Source of the DNA: Lycocorax pyrrhopterus obiensis
Taxonomy: Eukaryota; Chordata; Aves; Passeriformes; Paradisaeidae
Direction of reading: 5' to 3'
NCBI GenBank assembly: GCA_014706295.1
Contig: JACSVZ010000004.1
Location: 3,769,138 to 3,833,137 of the forward strand
Length of the DNA: 64,000 bases
Position 1 is the stretch's first letter; each line of letters begins with the position of its first letter. The notes below the pieces were generated by a model, which ran no database searches, had not been told where the DNA came from, and worked only from the letters and a program-made list of their open reading frames with translations. The translations under genes and the position numbers were made by a program. Below, in pieces: positions 1-11,812 of this stretch.

Positions 1-3000
1 GTCACAGACAATAAACACCAAAGTAACCCCACTTCCAATTTAATTGTTTTCTCAAAATATCACTAGCAATTAGACTATATTAGCAACAGATTGTTTGCAG
101 TAGCTCATTCTCTCAGTCAAAACTGGTTTCTTTCTCTTTTACAATCACACAAAACATCTGAAACTAGAAAGTACCTAGGGTGGTGGTTTGGTTTTTTTCT
201 CTTTGAGTCAGAATCAAGTAAACAACTGACATTACTTCTACAAAAGCCAAAATATCTGGAAAATGCAGGATAAAAATATGGGATGGCTGGGATTTTTTTA
301 ATGTTTACAAATTTATTGTGAAAGTTTTAAGAAAATACAGTGACAGCACTGCCTGCAGTACAGTAGGAAATGACAGTCAATAAATAAAACTAAAGGACTG
401 TGCAATAAATAAATACAAGACTAATATAATATGTTTGTAGCACGCTGATCAGTTTTAAATCCTTTGCCTAAGGCTGACTTTTACAATAAACAAGCCACGC
501 CTGTATGCTTTTCTCTATTGGTGCTGGATGAGCCCAGTTATTTATGGTTGGGCTCACCTTCTTCCCATGGGATTTTTGCCCATCTCAGTCTTTTTCCCCC
601 TTAAAAAAAAGAAAACAAAACCCCAAGCAGAGAGTAATCCTACCCAGAGGTAAGGTGCACCTGCTCCCTTACTGATGTAGCATTTAGGCTTTGTGGAGAT
701 GCACTGGGTCCATAGAGCCATAGCGTGTGTACCCCCACACTGGGGGCAGCCAGAGCCATCATTATTTCCTATCCGTGCCCTTTGCTGTGCTGCGTGTGTC
801 AAACTGTGTCCCATGCTGTCTCTGGGGATTTTTTTCCGAGGCCAGCTTAGCCAAGTGACCGCAATCTTTTTATTACCTTTGGTGAAAAACATTAGCCCTT
901 TCTTTTAAGCAGCGCTGCACGGTCGAGGGGGCTTGGAGGGCTCCAGACAAGCGTCTGCAAAACCGTCTCTGGCTCAGTGGCCGTGATCACGGGCTAGGTA
1001 ATTTGTTTGATTAGAGCATCCGTCTAAGACAAAGAAAGTGTAGTGGAGTGAGTCAGGCTCTGGTCTCATTTACAGGTCTGGAGATGCATGGAGAAGCTAT
1101 TACAAGTGACCTGTGACCTGGCCCACCCTCAGGTGAAACGGCTTTGCCCAGTCACCTCCTGTTAGCCTCAGCCAAATGATAGGCTTCGGGGAGCCCAGGA
1201 CGCGCCCATGGTTCATCAGACAGACAATATCAGACCCACCAGCCCAGCCCCGAGCTATGCAGATGCAAAAGCAGATGAATTTTTAAAAAAATAATGGGCT
1301 TTCAAACTTATTATGGTGATAGTGTTACTTACAACAAATCTGTCTGCAGTTTTGGGGCTGCAGAGATAAAAGCCCTTAGGAAAAATGTCAGTGGCTTGAG
1401 TTTATTTATATGTAAGGTAACCATGAAAAATGTCGGCATACCACTAATTGTAGGGCATATTTATTCTGCACAAGTTGTTTTCCACATTAGCACAGTTGTT
1501 AAAATGCAGTTTTGCCTCAGGAATATTATAACTTTATCTTCTGTAATTATAAATGTGGATGTTGCTGGGGTACTATATACATTGAAGAAGAAACGTAAGA
1601 AATGGACACTGCAAGGAGGAAAACAAACATAATTAAAAATGCAATGTAGTAATTATATGTAACATGCTTGGGAAGTGGGGACCCACGGATAAGCTAGCAA
1701 AGCAGCTAATGTCGCGTTAGATCCTGGCTTTAGATTTTTATGCCTTCTCACTTCAAATCTCTCCCATGGTTTCCACTCAAACCAACTAACTAGGACCAGT
1801 TGGCAAGGCAAGCATTTACGTGCAGCAGCACATTAATCTGCCCCGTGCAGTCATATTAGTGTAAAAGCAATTTTACTGTGAGCAACTAAACACAGAAAGC
1901 TGGAATACAATGGCACAACGGAATTATCGCACAGCAAATGTTTAATGAACGATGATGTAAGAGAATCTTTTGATAGGGTAGGGGATACTGCCTTGAGAAA
2001 CACCTGGCAAATAAAATTGGGAGTTTTCCTTGCGGTGTGAAGAGGCAAAATTCAGACATGATTTGCTCATGTGGAGCAAATTCCCAGCTTGCCTGGGAGT
2101 CAAAGTTTTCTCAAGAAAGTTATCACTGGGAGTGGGACTGTGGTGGTGGCAGCAGCCTCCGGAGCAGCGGGCGCATGGGCTCATCCCATTGCTTCTGCCT
2201 CTTCCTTCAGGTTACATGCACCCCGAGTATGGTGCCTGCACAACACACAGACGTGGATGAACACAGACACAAATTTACATGCTGGGACCAGGAATCTGTT
2301 TCTTTCCTCAGGGAGGAACCATTTAATGGCACAGGAAAGCACTTGGTAGCATTTCAAGGTTTTTGGGTTTCATTTGTTTTACTGACTCCTCATATTTATA
2401 CCAAAAAAGCGGATCATGCCATCCTGAGTTTAAAAGACAGACAACACCAAATTTCCACTAATATCTTGGCAGGGGACAAGTAGAAACATATTTATCATAC
2501 CACTATTATTCACCTGAGCTTATCAGCAAAAGCTCTGTTCATGGGCATTATCAGAAACCTGTCAGGAATAAACAATACCTGGGAAGTTCAGTGTGGTCAG
2601 GAGGTTTGTCAACCAAAATCCTGGAACATTTCCTTTCAGCTCTCCCTTTAACACCCTGTTCCATCTCTCCTCCACTACAGCCTTCTTTTTTGTCCCTTTT
2701 TTTTTTTCCCCTCCAAGGATTCTTACTGCCCTCTAAAGGCTCCTGATACTTCAATTTCCTTTCTCCTTCCACTGCATTTCCCCCTATGCCCATCCCTTTT
2801 TCCCCTCTCCTCAAGGTTTTGGCAATCTCCTGGTTTGCTGAATGGTGCAAATGAAACACTACAACTCTCCTGCTTTTTCACTCGGGGATATCTGCGGCCA
2901 GCAAGGAAGCTGGACAGTGATGTACCCTGAGAGTTCATCAGAAAAACAAGGAGAGGGTCCATTGAAAGACTTGGACTTCATGGTACTCAATTTGCCTAAA

Positions 3001-3299
3001 TTATTTTTTCCTGAAACTAGGCATGCTAGTGTGTTCCTTCTCATTTCCTCCAAACCCATTTATCATTCTTTAGACCTCCCCAGACTTAACAACGTGGAGC
3101 CTCTATCACAGATGAAAATCTCCAACAGGCACAACTCTCCTGGAGCTTCACAACACAGACCATCCCAAAGTGCATAACCCTGAAAAGTCACCACCTGAAA
3201 GGGCTGGAGGGGATTTCCAGAGGTCACCAGTCCCTTCTCTGGCCCATGGCACCTGTGTCATTCCTGACAAAATGCTTATCTTTGGGGTTTTAAGGCCTT
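1..3299. other. Non-coding AT-rich block, no gene seen
   Basis: I see no gene here. Open frames are 60-148 codons at most, overlap on both strands and show no recognisable domain or coherent exon signals. The stretch at about 540-1020 is less AT-rich and carries scattered CpGs. The stretch at 2690-2830 is pyrimidine-rich on the plus strand (T and C runs). No interspersed repeat was recognised. The block could be intergenic or intronic; nothing in it decides between the two. Confidence 0.7.
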
Positions 3300-3545
3300 C
3301 AGTGCTGGAAATGCTGCCACCTCCCCCGGCAGTGTCTCACAGTGCATCGCTGTTCTTATCACAAGAGGGTTTTAACCTGAATCTTTCTTACTGCAATTTA
3401 AGCTCATTACTTCTTGTCCTATCTTCAAGAGGCGTGGAGATCTGATTATTCCCTTCCTCTTTGCAGCAGTCCTTTACATTTTTGAGGATTGTTTTGTTGA
3501 CACAAACACTTCTCTGCACCAAAAGCACCATCTGAGGAGAGGTTT
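3300..3545 (-). mobile_element. CR1-like LINE 3' fragment
   Basis: Read on the plus strand, the segment follows the reverse complement of the 3' region of amniote CR1 retrotransposons. It has a 'tttaacctgaatctttctta' stretch, then 'ctgcaatttaagctcattac', then 'ttcttgtcctatcttcaaga', then 'tttacatttttgaggattgt'. In turtle, crocodile and bird CR1 copies these phrases occur in this order (leaf of the element just before its 3' untranslated region). The copy is diverged by many substitutions and is truncated on both sides, so it is an old, inactive insertion. The recognition rests on remembered consensus wording; the family within CR1 is not resolved. Confidence 0.72.
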
Positions 3546-6500
3546 ATCTCTCCATTGCTGAAGCCAGCATACTTTGGGCTATAATGTCCACTAGCAGCAC
3601 TTCCATTGTAAATTCACTTTACAAAATGAACTGAAAACTGAAATGAAACCTCATTGAAAAGCTCACATTATGGGAATTTATACTCCCTCTTTGCTGTGCC
3701 TTAAAATACAAACAAGACTATTTTTGACTTATGTGTAATTGAAATAAAAATAAGCAGACACAGCTTTGCCAAATGCCAGTGCTGAATACTCATCATTTAG
3801 GACCCCAGGAATTATCATCTGGACTTAAAAATAATAAAATTTCAATGATACATATGAAGCTGTTTGTAATTGCCATCTGGGCTAAGTTCTCTCAGAGCTT
3901 GACCTGAACTTCTACTCACTTCAGTCGACTATTCATGCACCAGAAAATTAGACGTCTTGTCATTTGCTGTGGGCTAATGTGTATGGAAAAGCCAACACAT
4001 CTATTTAAGGTGGCATAAATGACTCCCTGGAAATGCCTTGTTTTTCTCCTAAGAGAGTACCTAAGCATTAAAGGCTTTCAGAACAAAAACCACAGTGGAG
4101 CAGGGTATATTTTCACAGACTTTCTCTCCAGTGAAGCAGCATCTTCCCTGTTGGTACACTTGCTTGATTCAGACAAAAGCTGGGATCCTCACATCATCTC
4201 ACTTCTCCAAGGTCTTTAATAAAGATGACAAACATTAAAATACCCGTGACAAATTCACCAGGAGGTCAACAGCTTCTACAGAATTCTGTATTTCCTATTG
4301 CTTTAAATTAATTCAAACTACAAGAAGGCATGTTCACTTCAGTGGTGCTGTACCACTGAGTGTTGTTGACTCCGGCATATGTTCCAGTTGAGGAGCAGCC
4401 TGATGGGTATTTTTTAGCTTCTATAGGTACTTTCTTCTTACTGCAAAGTTTTAGGAGCCACAACCCTTCTAACATGAAGTTGCCTACATTTCAGAAGAGA
4501 AATGGCTGTACATCTGCTTTATTGATGCCCAAATTCTGGTTTCTTCATCAAGTACTGGGTCAGCACATGCTGCCTGCTCTCGAGTGTGGTGGACAAGTTC
4601 AGCACACATTTAAAGGTGTCTCTTTCAGAGGGCTTCTAAAGCCAGATAATTTTGAGGCCACAGGTTTGACCTAAGGTTCTTGCCTTGGGACAAAAGTAAA
4701 AAGCTGTATGGAGAAAAAGGAGATAAAATTCCCACATATCACCATTAGTGGGAGCGAGAAAATAATGAACTAATAAGCTCAATAACTAGGATTTTGAGAA
4801 TGGTTAAGTATTGAAAACTGTCCACATCATACAGAAAAATCTTTCCCCTGATATTCTGTTTCGGAAACCAGCAACCTACTTCTTCTGAGGCTGCAGTCAG
4901 GTGGTTGTATTCACCAATCTCCAATAAACATATCTGCATGAACTTGTCTGCTTGTTTTTTGAGAAAATTTATATAATCTTTTCTGATGTGTACTGGGCCT
5001 TTATGGAGCCCCGTAAGTCCAATCCTAAGTGCCAAAATGACCAATTTTGACCAAAATGGCTTTCATCGACTCAAGAAGGAGGTTGTCCCTGTCCTCTCAA
5101 TGGAGTTAAAATGCCAACAAGAGACTCTTACAGCAAAGTGACAAAGCTCTGGCACTTGCTGTTAGTGAAAGGTTCTCAAAATATGTCTAGCATTTCAAAC
5201 TAAAGCCATGTTTGAGCTTAGCAGTCTGCTCTTGGGCTTTCCACAATGGTAAAATTGGTCAGATAAACTTTCTTCTCAACAGATTTCCTTGCTGCAAAAG
5301 CAAGCCAGAGAGTCATATTTCATATATATATAAAAAAAGATAAATATATTTCTTTTTGGTCATATTTCTTTATACTCTGTTATCATGATGCAAGATGAAA
5401 AAGTGAACATAGTTCAAAAGATACTGCTTGGATTCAAGACCTCCCTATTTTATCAGGAAAAATCCACCGGGGAAGGTACTGGAACAAGAGGATAAAAGGG
5501 TAACAACAGTTGTGCTGAACTGTGGGTGTAGCCAGGCCAAAATAGCTCCTTGGCTATGGGGTTATTGAGCCAGGGCTGATAGTTTGCTGCATCTAGTAGG
5601 AATAAAACAACCAGCTTTGATTTTCTTGCCCGATGCATGCACCGCACCCTTTGAAACACAATCCAACCAAATGAAAAGCTTTGGATATATTGCCATTTAA
5701 TAATTGCCTCCTGCTCAGTGAGGAGTGAAGCTTTTTCTTCCCTTTCTTCCCTTTCCTCCACAACAAATTCTCACTAGGATTTTTTTTCCACTACAGACAG
5801 CAAACATAATTATACAACAGATCAGAACAGCTTACATAATGCCCTTTATAGAAACCTGCCTTACCTCAGAGGCATATTAGCATTTCTTATGGGTTTAAGG
5901 GGTGAGGGATTAATTACAGATTTTCAAAATATGCCTAATTACATATTTACTGGTGGAATAAATAATTCACGTTTCATAACTCGCCATGAAATGACTACTT
6001 TCTTTTGAAGATTAAAATTTTGAGGCTTGAGGAATGTTAAAGTTCAAATTCTGAATAAAGACTCCTAATCCTTTATAGATCTGCATTTTACTCACATGAA
6101 AAACAGAGCAGAAAGTCACTCTTTCACCTGAAAGACTTGTAGACCCCTTGAAATCTCTCTCTTGGCAATCTATCAAACAAAATGAGCAAAACATTAAAAA
6201 TGTGATTTGTTCATTTACTTTGGCACTTGGATAGATCATGTAGGATTTCAGCAAGCAGATAAATGACTTGAAAGCATGAGTTCCCCTGAGTCTTGGCTTT
6301 TGCATTGGGACCGGCAGCATCTCTTTGTTCAGGATGGTGTGGGCAGCGGATTGTAGCCTCCTCCCAAGGCCAGTGTGGGAGCTGCTGCTCTGCTGTGTCT
6401 GCCAGTGGCAACTGAGGACCCCTCACACCCTTGCAAGCCAGTGTGCCTTTAAATGCTTCGTGGCATTGGATCATTTGGAAGCATAAATCAACTTGCCCCC

Positions 6501-6737
6501 TTCCTGACCTGCTCTAACATATAGCCAGTGGTTTCCTTTGTTATTTTTTATTTTAGCCGGAGTTAGCAAGAAGAATATCCCTACAGCATTTAGGGAACAT
6601 ACAAATTATTACAGAAGAGTAAATAACTGTCTTCAGAAAGGAAATAATTGTTTCTGAACATTTTATATATTAAAAAAAACCCAAAACAAACTGCTTTCAA
6701 CAACAAGTAGCACGTTTAGTAGCAAGAGATACCACAG
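3546..6737. other. Non-coding block between CR1 and the GAAA tract
   Basis: No gene or recognisable repeat was found. The minus-strand frames at 4745-5044 and 5453-5761 (99 and 102 codons) have no domain and no splice context. A short run of TA dinucleotides lies at about 5321-5332. The sequence is otherwise unique and AT-rich. Confidence 0.65.
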
Positions 6738-7067
<330 letters not shown>

Positions 7068-8639
7068 TCCCACTGTCAAGTATGAGTCGTCTTGATTTAG
7101 GGTTTAATAGACTTACAAAGGAGGAATATGGTCCAGTATTGCTTCTATGTATATGTATATCCACGTCAGTCCTGGTATGTTATGGAAAGTGGAAAGGGCA
7201 GAAGAAGCACTCAGCCAGGTCACTTGCTCTCCATATCCTACTGCTTTTTTTGATCTAAGTTATCCCCTGGTCACCCCACCACAGGGCAGCTACCTAAGAG
7301 ACACATAGAGAAGAGTTCTCCTGGCCAGCTCATGCTTTCCCCTGCTTAGCTCTCCAGATTTGTGAAGATACTTATAATAAAGCCAAAATCCCTTTTAAAA
7401 GGAAAGATACAGGGAATATTCATAGTATGTAGCAATGGAGCCTACCTATCCAACTGTCAACATTCCAGAAAACAAGGAAATGAACACTGGCTTATAGCAC
7501 GGACATACTTGTGATTAATTTGTAAACATAAGTCCATGTGTTCTGGACAGGTATATGAAAACAGCAACCTGCTATTCAGCATTTTAACAAATGCTGCAAA
7601 AGAAGAGCTAGGTATAAAGAAGCACATAAACCAAAACAACCCAATGCTTGATGAGACTCCAGTCCCAGTTCACGTTTCCTTTTTGTGCCACCATGCGTCA
7701 GCTTAACCTTTCTGTGCCACATTTCCCTTACAATTCTTTCCACCTTAAAAGCTAAAATGATAGTGTACAGATGGGTTATTGATTTAATTGAAGCAGGTGG
7801 AAAAGTGGAAACCCACTCCCATAACCAATTTGGGAATAGGAATGCTATTTTCATTTTGGAGCCAAGGGTCTACATCTTCGTACATTTTACACATTTTTCC
7901 GTAGTCTAAAATCTAAAGGCCTATGGGAAAAAAGGTGTTTTGTTGGGTTTTTTTTTTCTTAGAATAATGCCTTACTTTCAGTCCTGCTTGCAATAATAAT
8001 TTTGATGTCAATGTATACTTTAAAGCAGGAGAAAATATTCTGGGAAAGCACTGATAAGATTGGTTAAACCTGCAGAGGTGACATCACTGTAAAATTTTGT
8101 CTCTCAAAGTTCTCACCTTTCCCAGAAAAAAACTCAGTCATTTGATCAACAAGAAGATGCTTCTTTTATTGATAATTGCATATCAGCAATACTTAAGTGT
8201 AAATACTTAATTTAAGGTCTAAATTATTAAAGGTAAAATACTCAACATCATCGAAGTGGAGAAGGCAGTCAGTGGTATGCGGTGGAAGATGAGGGGCAGA
8301 TGAGCATCCTTAGCCATAAGGACAAGCAGTGAACACCACAGAACAGATTTATAAATGTAATGCAAGCCATTTAAAAAGTGTTCTCCCTCTCTCGCCCACA
8401 CAGTATTAATTACCTGTGCCAGCTTTTGCTAATTCATTTTCCTTTCACCTCAATAAAGGAACATGGTGTTCAAAATAAGTAGTGTGAAGATACAGCATTA
8501 AGTAGCCATGGATACTCCAAAACTGCTTTTTCGGGGGCAGGGAGGCTGGAGTGGGGAGAGAAAGAATAACACCTATAAGTTATGCTTCCAGCTCAGTTTC
8601 ATTCACTGAGTCATGTAAATAAATATCCTGCCAGTTTGG

Positions 8640-8890
8640 TCCCCATCCCACAGCCTCAGCACAGCAGCTCTAATTACTCATCTATAAACAATGCAGACAA
8701 GCCATCGCTCACCGCTGCTCCACGCCTCACGGCCACACGCTTTTGTATCCTACCTGGGTAAATATTAAAATGAATATAATCGCCTATATTTTAAGGGTAA
8801 AGTTATCTGCAAAGCCCAGTGATTCATGAGCTCCCCGAATGTACATAAAGTGCTTTAGTGAAAGCATTTCCTAAGGGCCTGATCCAGTCA
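8640..8890. promoter_or_regulatory. Candidate conserved non-coding element
   Basis: This stretch combines CpG-containing sequence (8700-8740) with AT-rich words typical of homeodomain and forkhead sites (TAATTA at about 8673, TAAACAAT at about 8684, AAATATTAAAATGAATATAAT at about 8760-8780 in part). It has no repeat similarity and no open frame of note. The texture is what many deeply conserved enhancers in vertebrate gene deserts look like. Conservation is inferred, not seen; alignment to other birds and mammals would settle it. Confidence 0.25.
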
Positions 8891-10384
8891 TGTTTCTCAA
8901 ACCCTCTGCAGCTGCCTAGACTGGAACAGAAAGGTCATTCAGCCACTGAAGGCCAATCCATCACTCCTATTAAAAAAGAAAATACCTAAACTGCTCCACA
9001 GGTTCAATTTGTGGATCTGATGGGAAGATACTGAGAGAACAGCCAAGGTCCCCTTCCCCAGGGGGATGAGGGCCAACACAAAGCCCGTACCCTTCCGGGG
9101 GCTCATTTTGAGGATATGAGCGGGAAGCCAGAGGATCCCAGGAAAATTCCTGCCTTGAAGTACATCTCTTGTCATCCTCTTGTTTTTAACAGGCCTGTGC
9201 TGCAATGCAAGGATCTGTTGTGCTCTTCCTACACCATGACTTTTCTCTCTGCTTGCCTCCTTTCAGTGTCAGGGGGTTTGTGCATGCAAAATACAGCGTT
9301 TAGGTCAGTCCCATGATAAGAAAAGCCGATGCTCATCCCAAAAGACTACAACTTTAGGATGGAAGATCTCCCTTTCTCCAGGCTATATGTGGCCCCTCCA
9401 GTGCTCTAACCATGCTGACATGCATGCCTCAGGAGAGTCCCATGGTGGTACTGGGGATGGGTGCTGCTGTCGCCTCTGGAGGTTTCCAGGCTACTGCTGG
9501 GCTGCTGGGAATTGTTCACCAGCCAGGGAAACACACATCACTCTATCATCCCTTTAGCAACAGTACACCAAGCTGTAAAACATCCCTGTTCCTTGGGGAT
9601 TCCCTGCACACTGCAGACTTCGTGGGCAACTTCAGCCTCATTAAGTTTGGGCAACTGAGGCTGAGGGAACTTCTGCAGGGGCCAAATGTGAAAACCCAAT
9701 GGGACATTGCACAGCCGATGAGAATGGGGCATTTTTCCACCTTGAGCGCCGGCAGCTCGCTGAACTGCTATGGGTCAGCAGTGAAAGGGGCTGGATACCA
9801 TTGGCCCAGTGAGTTCCCTCCCTCCCCAAAGTAGGGGGGAGCCAGAGCAGGGACTGACAGAACTGCTTGAAAAATGTATTCCAGCTGGTTTCCTTAAGCT
9901 GCAAGCTACGGCCCAGTTGTTTGTGATCACAAACGTTCCTAAACAGACATTTTTGGGGTTTGATAGGACCTGCCTCCTCTAGACACAGAGGTTTTGGAAA
10001 AAAAAAAAGGAGGGAAGGACAAAAGAAAAAGCGACCTTCTCCTGGATCTCATCTTTTCCATCCGGATTTCAAGCACCAGAATCATTACCAAATAAAATGT
10101 CAACTTTTTTTCCCTTGTTCATTAACCTTTGATGCTTATTGTACAGCCAGTTTCAGTGCTCACAGGGGATTTGGGAGGCTCAAATCACAGGGCTTTTACT
10201 CAGGGCTTATGCACAACTTGAACCACAGTCCAGAAAGGAGGGAGGGAAAGGGAGGGAAAAGGCTATTAGCCCAATCCTGCCTCTTCAGCGCTTTACATGT
10301 TTAATAAAGATTGAATTCAGAGAGAGGGGGAACCCCCAACTTAGTAATAATTCCCTTCACAACTTCTACTATAATTAAAAAATA

Positions 10385-10830
10385 GAGGCAAGGTCATGAC
10401 GAGTGCTATTGAAAATAACAGACAGACCTGTAATTATAGCAGGGCCAGCTAAACCAAGGGTTAAAGGTCTCTTAATACTCTGTCAGCATTTCCACTATAA
10501 CCCCTCAGTTTCAGGGGTTTACAGCTCACACATAAATATTTGCTGCAGGCCAAAAGTGGCCCTTCGAGGGGTCAGCAAAAGAAGGTAAATTTTATTTACG
10601 TATTTATAAAAAACGTCCTGGCTCCGCAGAAGTGGCACGTCCCTCACCAGCACCACCAGCGCAATTCCTGCAGATGAGGTGGGAAAGACAACAGTCACGA
10701 CCATGAGAGCATAATAAAGGGGTGGGTGGAGGAGTTGGAAACACATTTTACCCAGAGCAAGTGGCTCCAAATTCCACAGAAGCCCTGTACAGAGGCAACA
10801 ATCTGCAAATATAGAGAACATTATAAAGCT
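10385..10830. promoter_or_regulatory. Candidate conserved non-coding element
   Basis: The segment is free of recognised repeats, contains several CpGs at 10560-10700 and AT-rich motif-like words ('tgtaattatagc' at about 10429, 'tttatttacgtatttataaa' at 10589-10608). No convincing coding frame is present on either strand. The call rests only on sequence texture and is tentative. Confidence 0.22.
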
Positions 10831-11490
10831 GAATCCTTAAATAATAGGGCTGTATTCCTACCATGAATTATACAGATAATCACTCCCACTGTTCAGCCAA
10901 GCATGCACATAAGTCTTCAGAAGATGAAAACCTAAGGCCTTGCTAGCATATTGGTTTAACTTAAATCAGTACTTTAATTGATTTATTTAAGCCAGTGCCA
11001 AACCTGGTGTGACTCCCTGATTTCTGATGAAGAGTTCCTTATTTCAGTTTAGTTTAAAAACCCCCATATCTCATTTTTTCTTTCCCCTAAAGCATTCTTT
11101 CCTCCCCTTTTCCTATCTGTATTTACATGACCCTGAGTTGACATTAGTTCGGTGCTTAAGGACTAGAAATGGCAAACTGGCTATGACCTTTTCCAGGGCT
11201 CCTTTCCTTCAGGGACTGAGCTGCTGCCAGTGCATGGCCAGAGCATCCACTTGCACCCCATATATACAGTTGTTTACTGGTCGAGGAACCTAAGCTGCTG
11301 CTGCCATCTCTGCAAGTCCTATTTCTTTAAAAGTCTTCTAAAAAGTTTCTGGAGCTCAAGATAAAAAAAGAGAGGTTCACAAACCCAATGTAACACCATC
11401 CAGAAATCTCGGAAAACCACGTCGACAAAGAAAAAGGGTCCTGAATTAGGCAAAAAAACAGAGCACAACCCCTTCTTTTATATTGGCATG

Positions 11491-11499
11491 ATATATAAG
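11491..11499 (+). promoter_or_regulatory. TATA-like box upstream of the exon candidate
   Basis: The word 'atatataag' lies about 90 bases upstream of the alternative start of the open segment and about 170 bases upstream of the ATG at 11662. It could place transcription start near 11520-11530 and make 11662-11812 part of a first exon. TATA-like words are common by chance in AT-rich DNA, so this supports the exon call only weakly. Confidence 0.25.
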
Positions 11500-11661
11500 C
11501 CAGACTCTTATTTTTTGGAGGTTATCACACCATTTTCCAGTGTCTGCCATTAGCAATCAAAATTAAGGCAGTTTGATTTGCAGAGGGAGTTTTTCCATTG
11601 CCTGCTGGTTCAACTGGACTGTCCTTCTCATCGGTCTGCATATCACACTGGCTCTTTAGTC

Positions 11662-11812
11662 ATGGCTTCAGGCTCAGATAAAGGGAATGGAGGCAGAGAA
11701 GCAAGAGCACTAAATGTTCCTGGATCTAGTGAAATTAATTTACTGGAGCTTTTTGATGGTCCAGAAGTGAAGAGAGGAAAACCTAAAATGATTAACCAGA
11801 CAAACCCTTCCA
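11662..11812 (+). CDS. Possible protein-coding exon, unidentified
   Basis: The segment encodes 50 codons starting MASGSDKGNGG and ending in MINQTNPS, with one base left over (phase 1) before a donor that reads CA|GTAAGTAT at 11812/11813. The ATG context is gtcATGG, with G at -3 and +4, which favours initiation. The middle part, SEINLLELFDGPEVKRGK, is a balanced mix of acidic, basic and hydrophobic residues, unlike the Phe/Ser/Ile/Lys-rich noise frames elsewhere in the window. The frame is open upstream to 11578, and a 'gatttgcag' acceptor-like word ends at 11583, so it could also be an internal exon starting there. A TATA-like word at 11491 instead suggests a first exon. No signal peptide or domain is seen and I do not recognise the protein. 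It may be an alternative first exon of a neighbouring gene, or a chance frame. Confidence 0.35.

Larger units (their letters stand above)
7068..11480. other. Non-coding block with possible conserved elements
   Basis: No gene is visible. The frame at 9412-9834 (+, 140 codons) overlaps four open frames on the other strand and shows no domain. Two parts look less like drifting DNA than the rest. One, at 8640-8890, has mixed composition, CpGs and AT-rich homeodomain-like words such as 'taattac'. The other, at 10385-10830, is of similar texture. Both are candidates for conserved non-coding elements on texture alone. A short 'gggcctgatccagtcatg' phrase at about 8876 resembles the edge of the dispersed palindromic repeat described at 48386. 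Confidence 0.6.

Noticed and set aside
9412..9834. 140-codon plus-strand open frame
   Set aside because: Overlaps four open frames on the opposite strand and one on its own strand in a GC-richer stretch; no domain or conserved motif recognised.
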